Shown: piece by piece, positions 58,489 through 58,554 of the stretch
Position numbering within the stretch: position 1 is the stretch's first letter
Layout of the letters: the number at the start of each line of letters is the position of its first letter
Source of the DNA: Thiobacillus sp.
Lineage (GTDB): Bacteria > Pseudomonadota > Gammaproteobacteria > Burkholderiales > Thiobacillaceae
Direction of reading: 5' to 3'
Length of the DNA stretch: 58,554 nucleotides
Assembly (NCBI GenBank): GCA_018263115.1
Contig: JADFDC010000011.1
Location: 1 to 58,554, forward strand
Position numbers and translations under genes: made by a program
The notes under the pieces: generated by a model
What the model was told of the DNA's origin: nothing
Database searches by the model: none
The model's input: only the letters and a program-made list of their open reading frames with translations

Positions 58489-58554
58489 GATGGCGTGACA
58501 GGTGTCGTTCTCAACAGTTCATCGCGATGTGTATGAAAGTATTCTAGCGCCTGA
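58485..58554 (-). CDS. rsxG: Electron transport complex subunit RsxG, C-terminal fragment
   Basis: The last 22 residues of a leftward gene that enters from the right edge: [22 protein letters not shown]. The ALxYF-xxH-R-ELL pattern and the position immediately before rsxE, overlapping it by ATGA, identify RsxG, the subunit that carries covalent FMN. The FMN site is outside the window. Confidence 0.75.
   Translation of the reverse strand, partial: QALEYFHTHRDELLRTTPVTPS

Overview
The window looks like chromosome of a betaproteobacterium, most likely of the Nitrosomonadales (Gallionellaceae/Sulfuricellaceae-like). This rests on gene content and order: ispA next to xseB, dapA followed by bamC, the proB/CNP1 pair, rsxG-rsxE-nth, ppk1/ppx, diheme cytochrome c4 and several single-heme c-type cytochromes. 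The genus cannot be fixed from sequence alone. Coding density is high, most genes sit in short operons with ATGA or TGATG overlaps, and I see no tRNA, rRNA, CRISPR array or transposase gene.

Layout. 0-6.3 kb: start of the isoprenoid operon (xseB-ispA), a divergent orphan Rieske oxygenase, an EamA exporter, two small proteins, then the leftward operon pip-cnoX-DUF3025. 6.3-16.6 kb: a small coiled-coil protein, a MASE1-GGDEF-EAL c-di-GMP enzyme, a DUF3365 heme lipoprotein, a metallo-beta-lactamase-fold hydrolase, a membrane-protein run ending in ppx, and an Asp-box protein paired with a MoaD/ThiS-like protein. 16.6-22.3 kb: ppk1, an LpxH-like phosphoesterase and a GT4 glycosyltransferase, divergent from a CYTH-CHAD protein. 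22.4-27.4 kb: a signalling operon of response regulator, LysM/FecR protein, CHASE2 histidine kinase and SixA phosphatase. 27.4-35.3 kb: a compact flagellar export/MS-ring cluster fliFGHIJ-x-fliOPQR, where x is an unrecognised 156-residue protein. 35.3-42.3 kb: dapA, bamC, an MBL hydrolase, rhlE, SirB1 and DUF3301, then leftward cytochrome c4, a flavin reductase and msrB. 42.4-45.3 kb: a peroxide/iron operon of rubrerythrin, an HdrD/GlpC-like Fe-S protein, an encapsulated-ferritin-like protein and DUF3501, behind a clear promoter and palindrome. 45.3-53.7 kb: cfa, a class III cyclase, CNP1, proB, a Cys/His-rich secreted protein, SulP-PduO, two cytochromes c and an FlK-like thioesterase. 53.7-55.5 kb: an AT-rich insert carrying one gene with a DisA-type diadenylate-cyclase domain, bracketed by short repeats. 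55.5-58.5 kb: the rsxG-rsxE-(51 aa)-nth-FIST-DUF1841 operon.

The most unusual parts are: (1) the solitary DisA_N-domain protein, in a lineage that normally lacks c-di-AMP; (2) the flagellar cluster, which has no fliE, fliK, fliL, fliM or fliN, encodes a FliF without the large RBM3 (beta-collar) insertion, and carries a novel gene where fliK-N would be; (3) the encapsulated-ferritin-like gene with neither shell gene nor cargo peptide, inside a rubrerythrin operon; and (4) the Asp-box/ubiquitin-fold gene pair.
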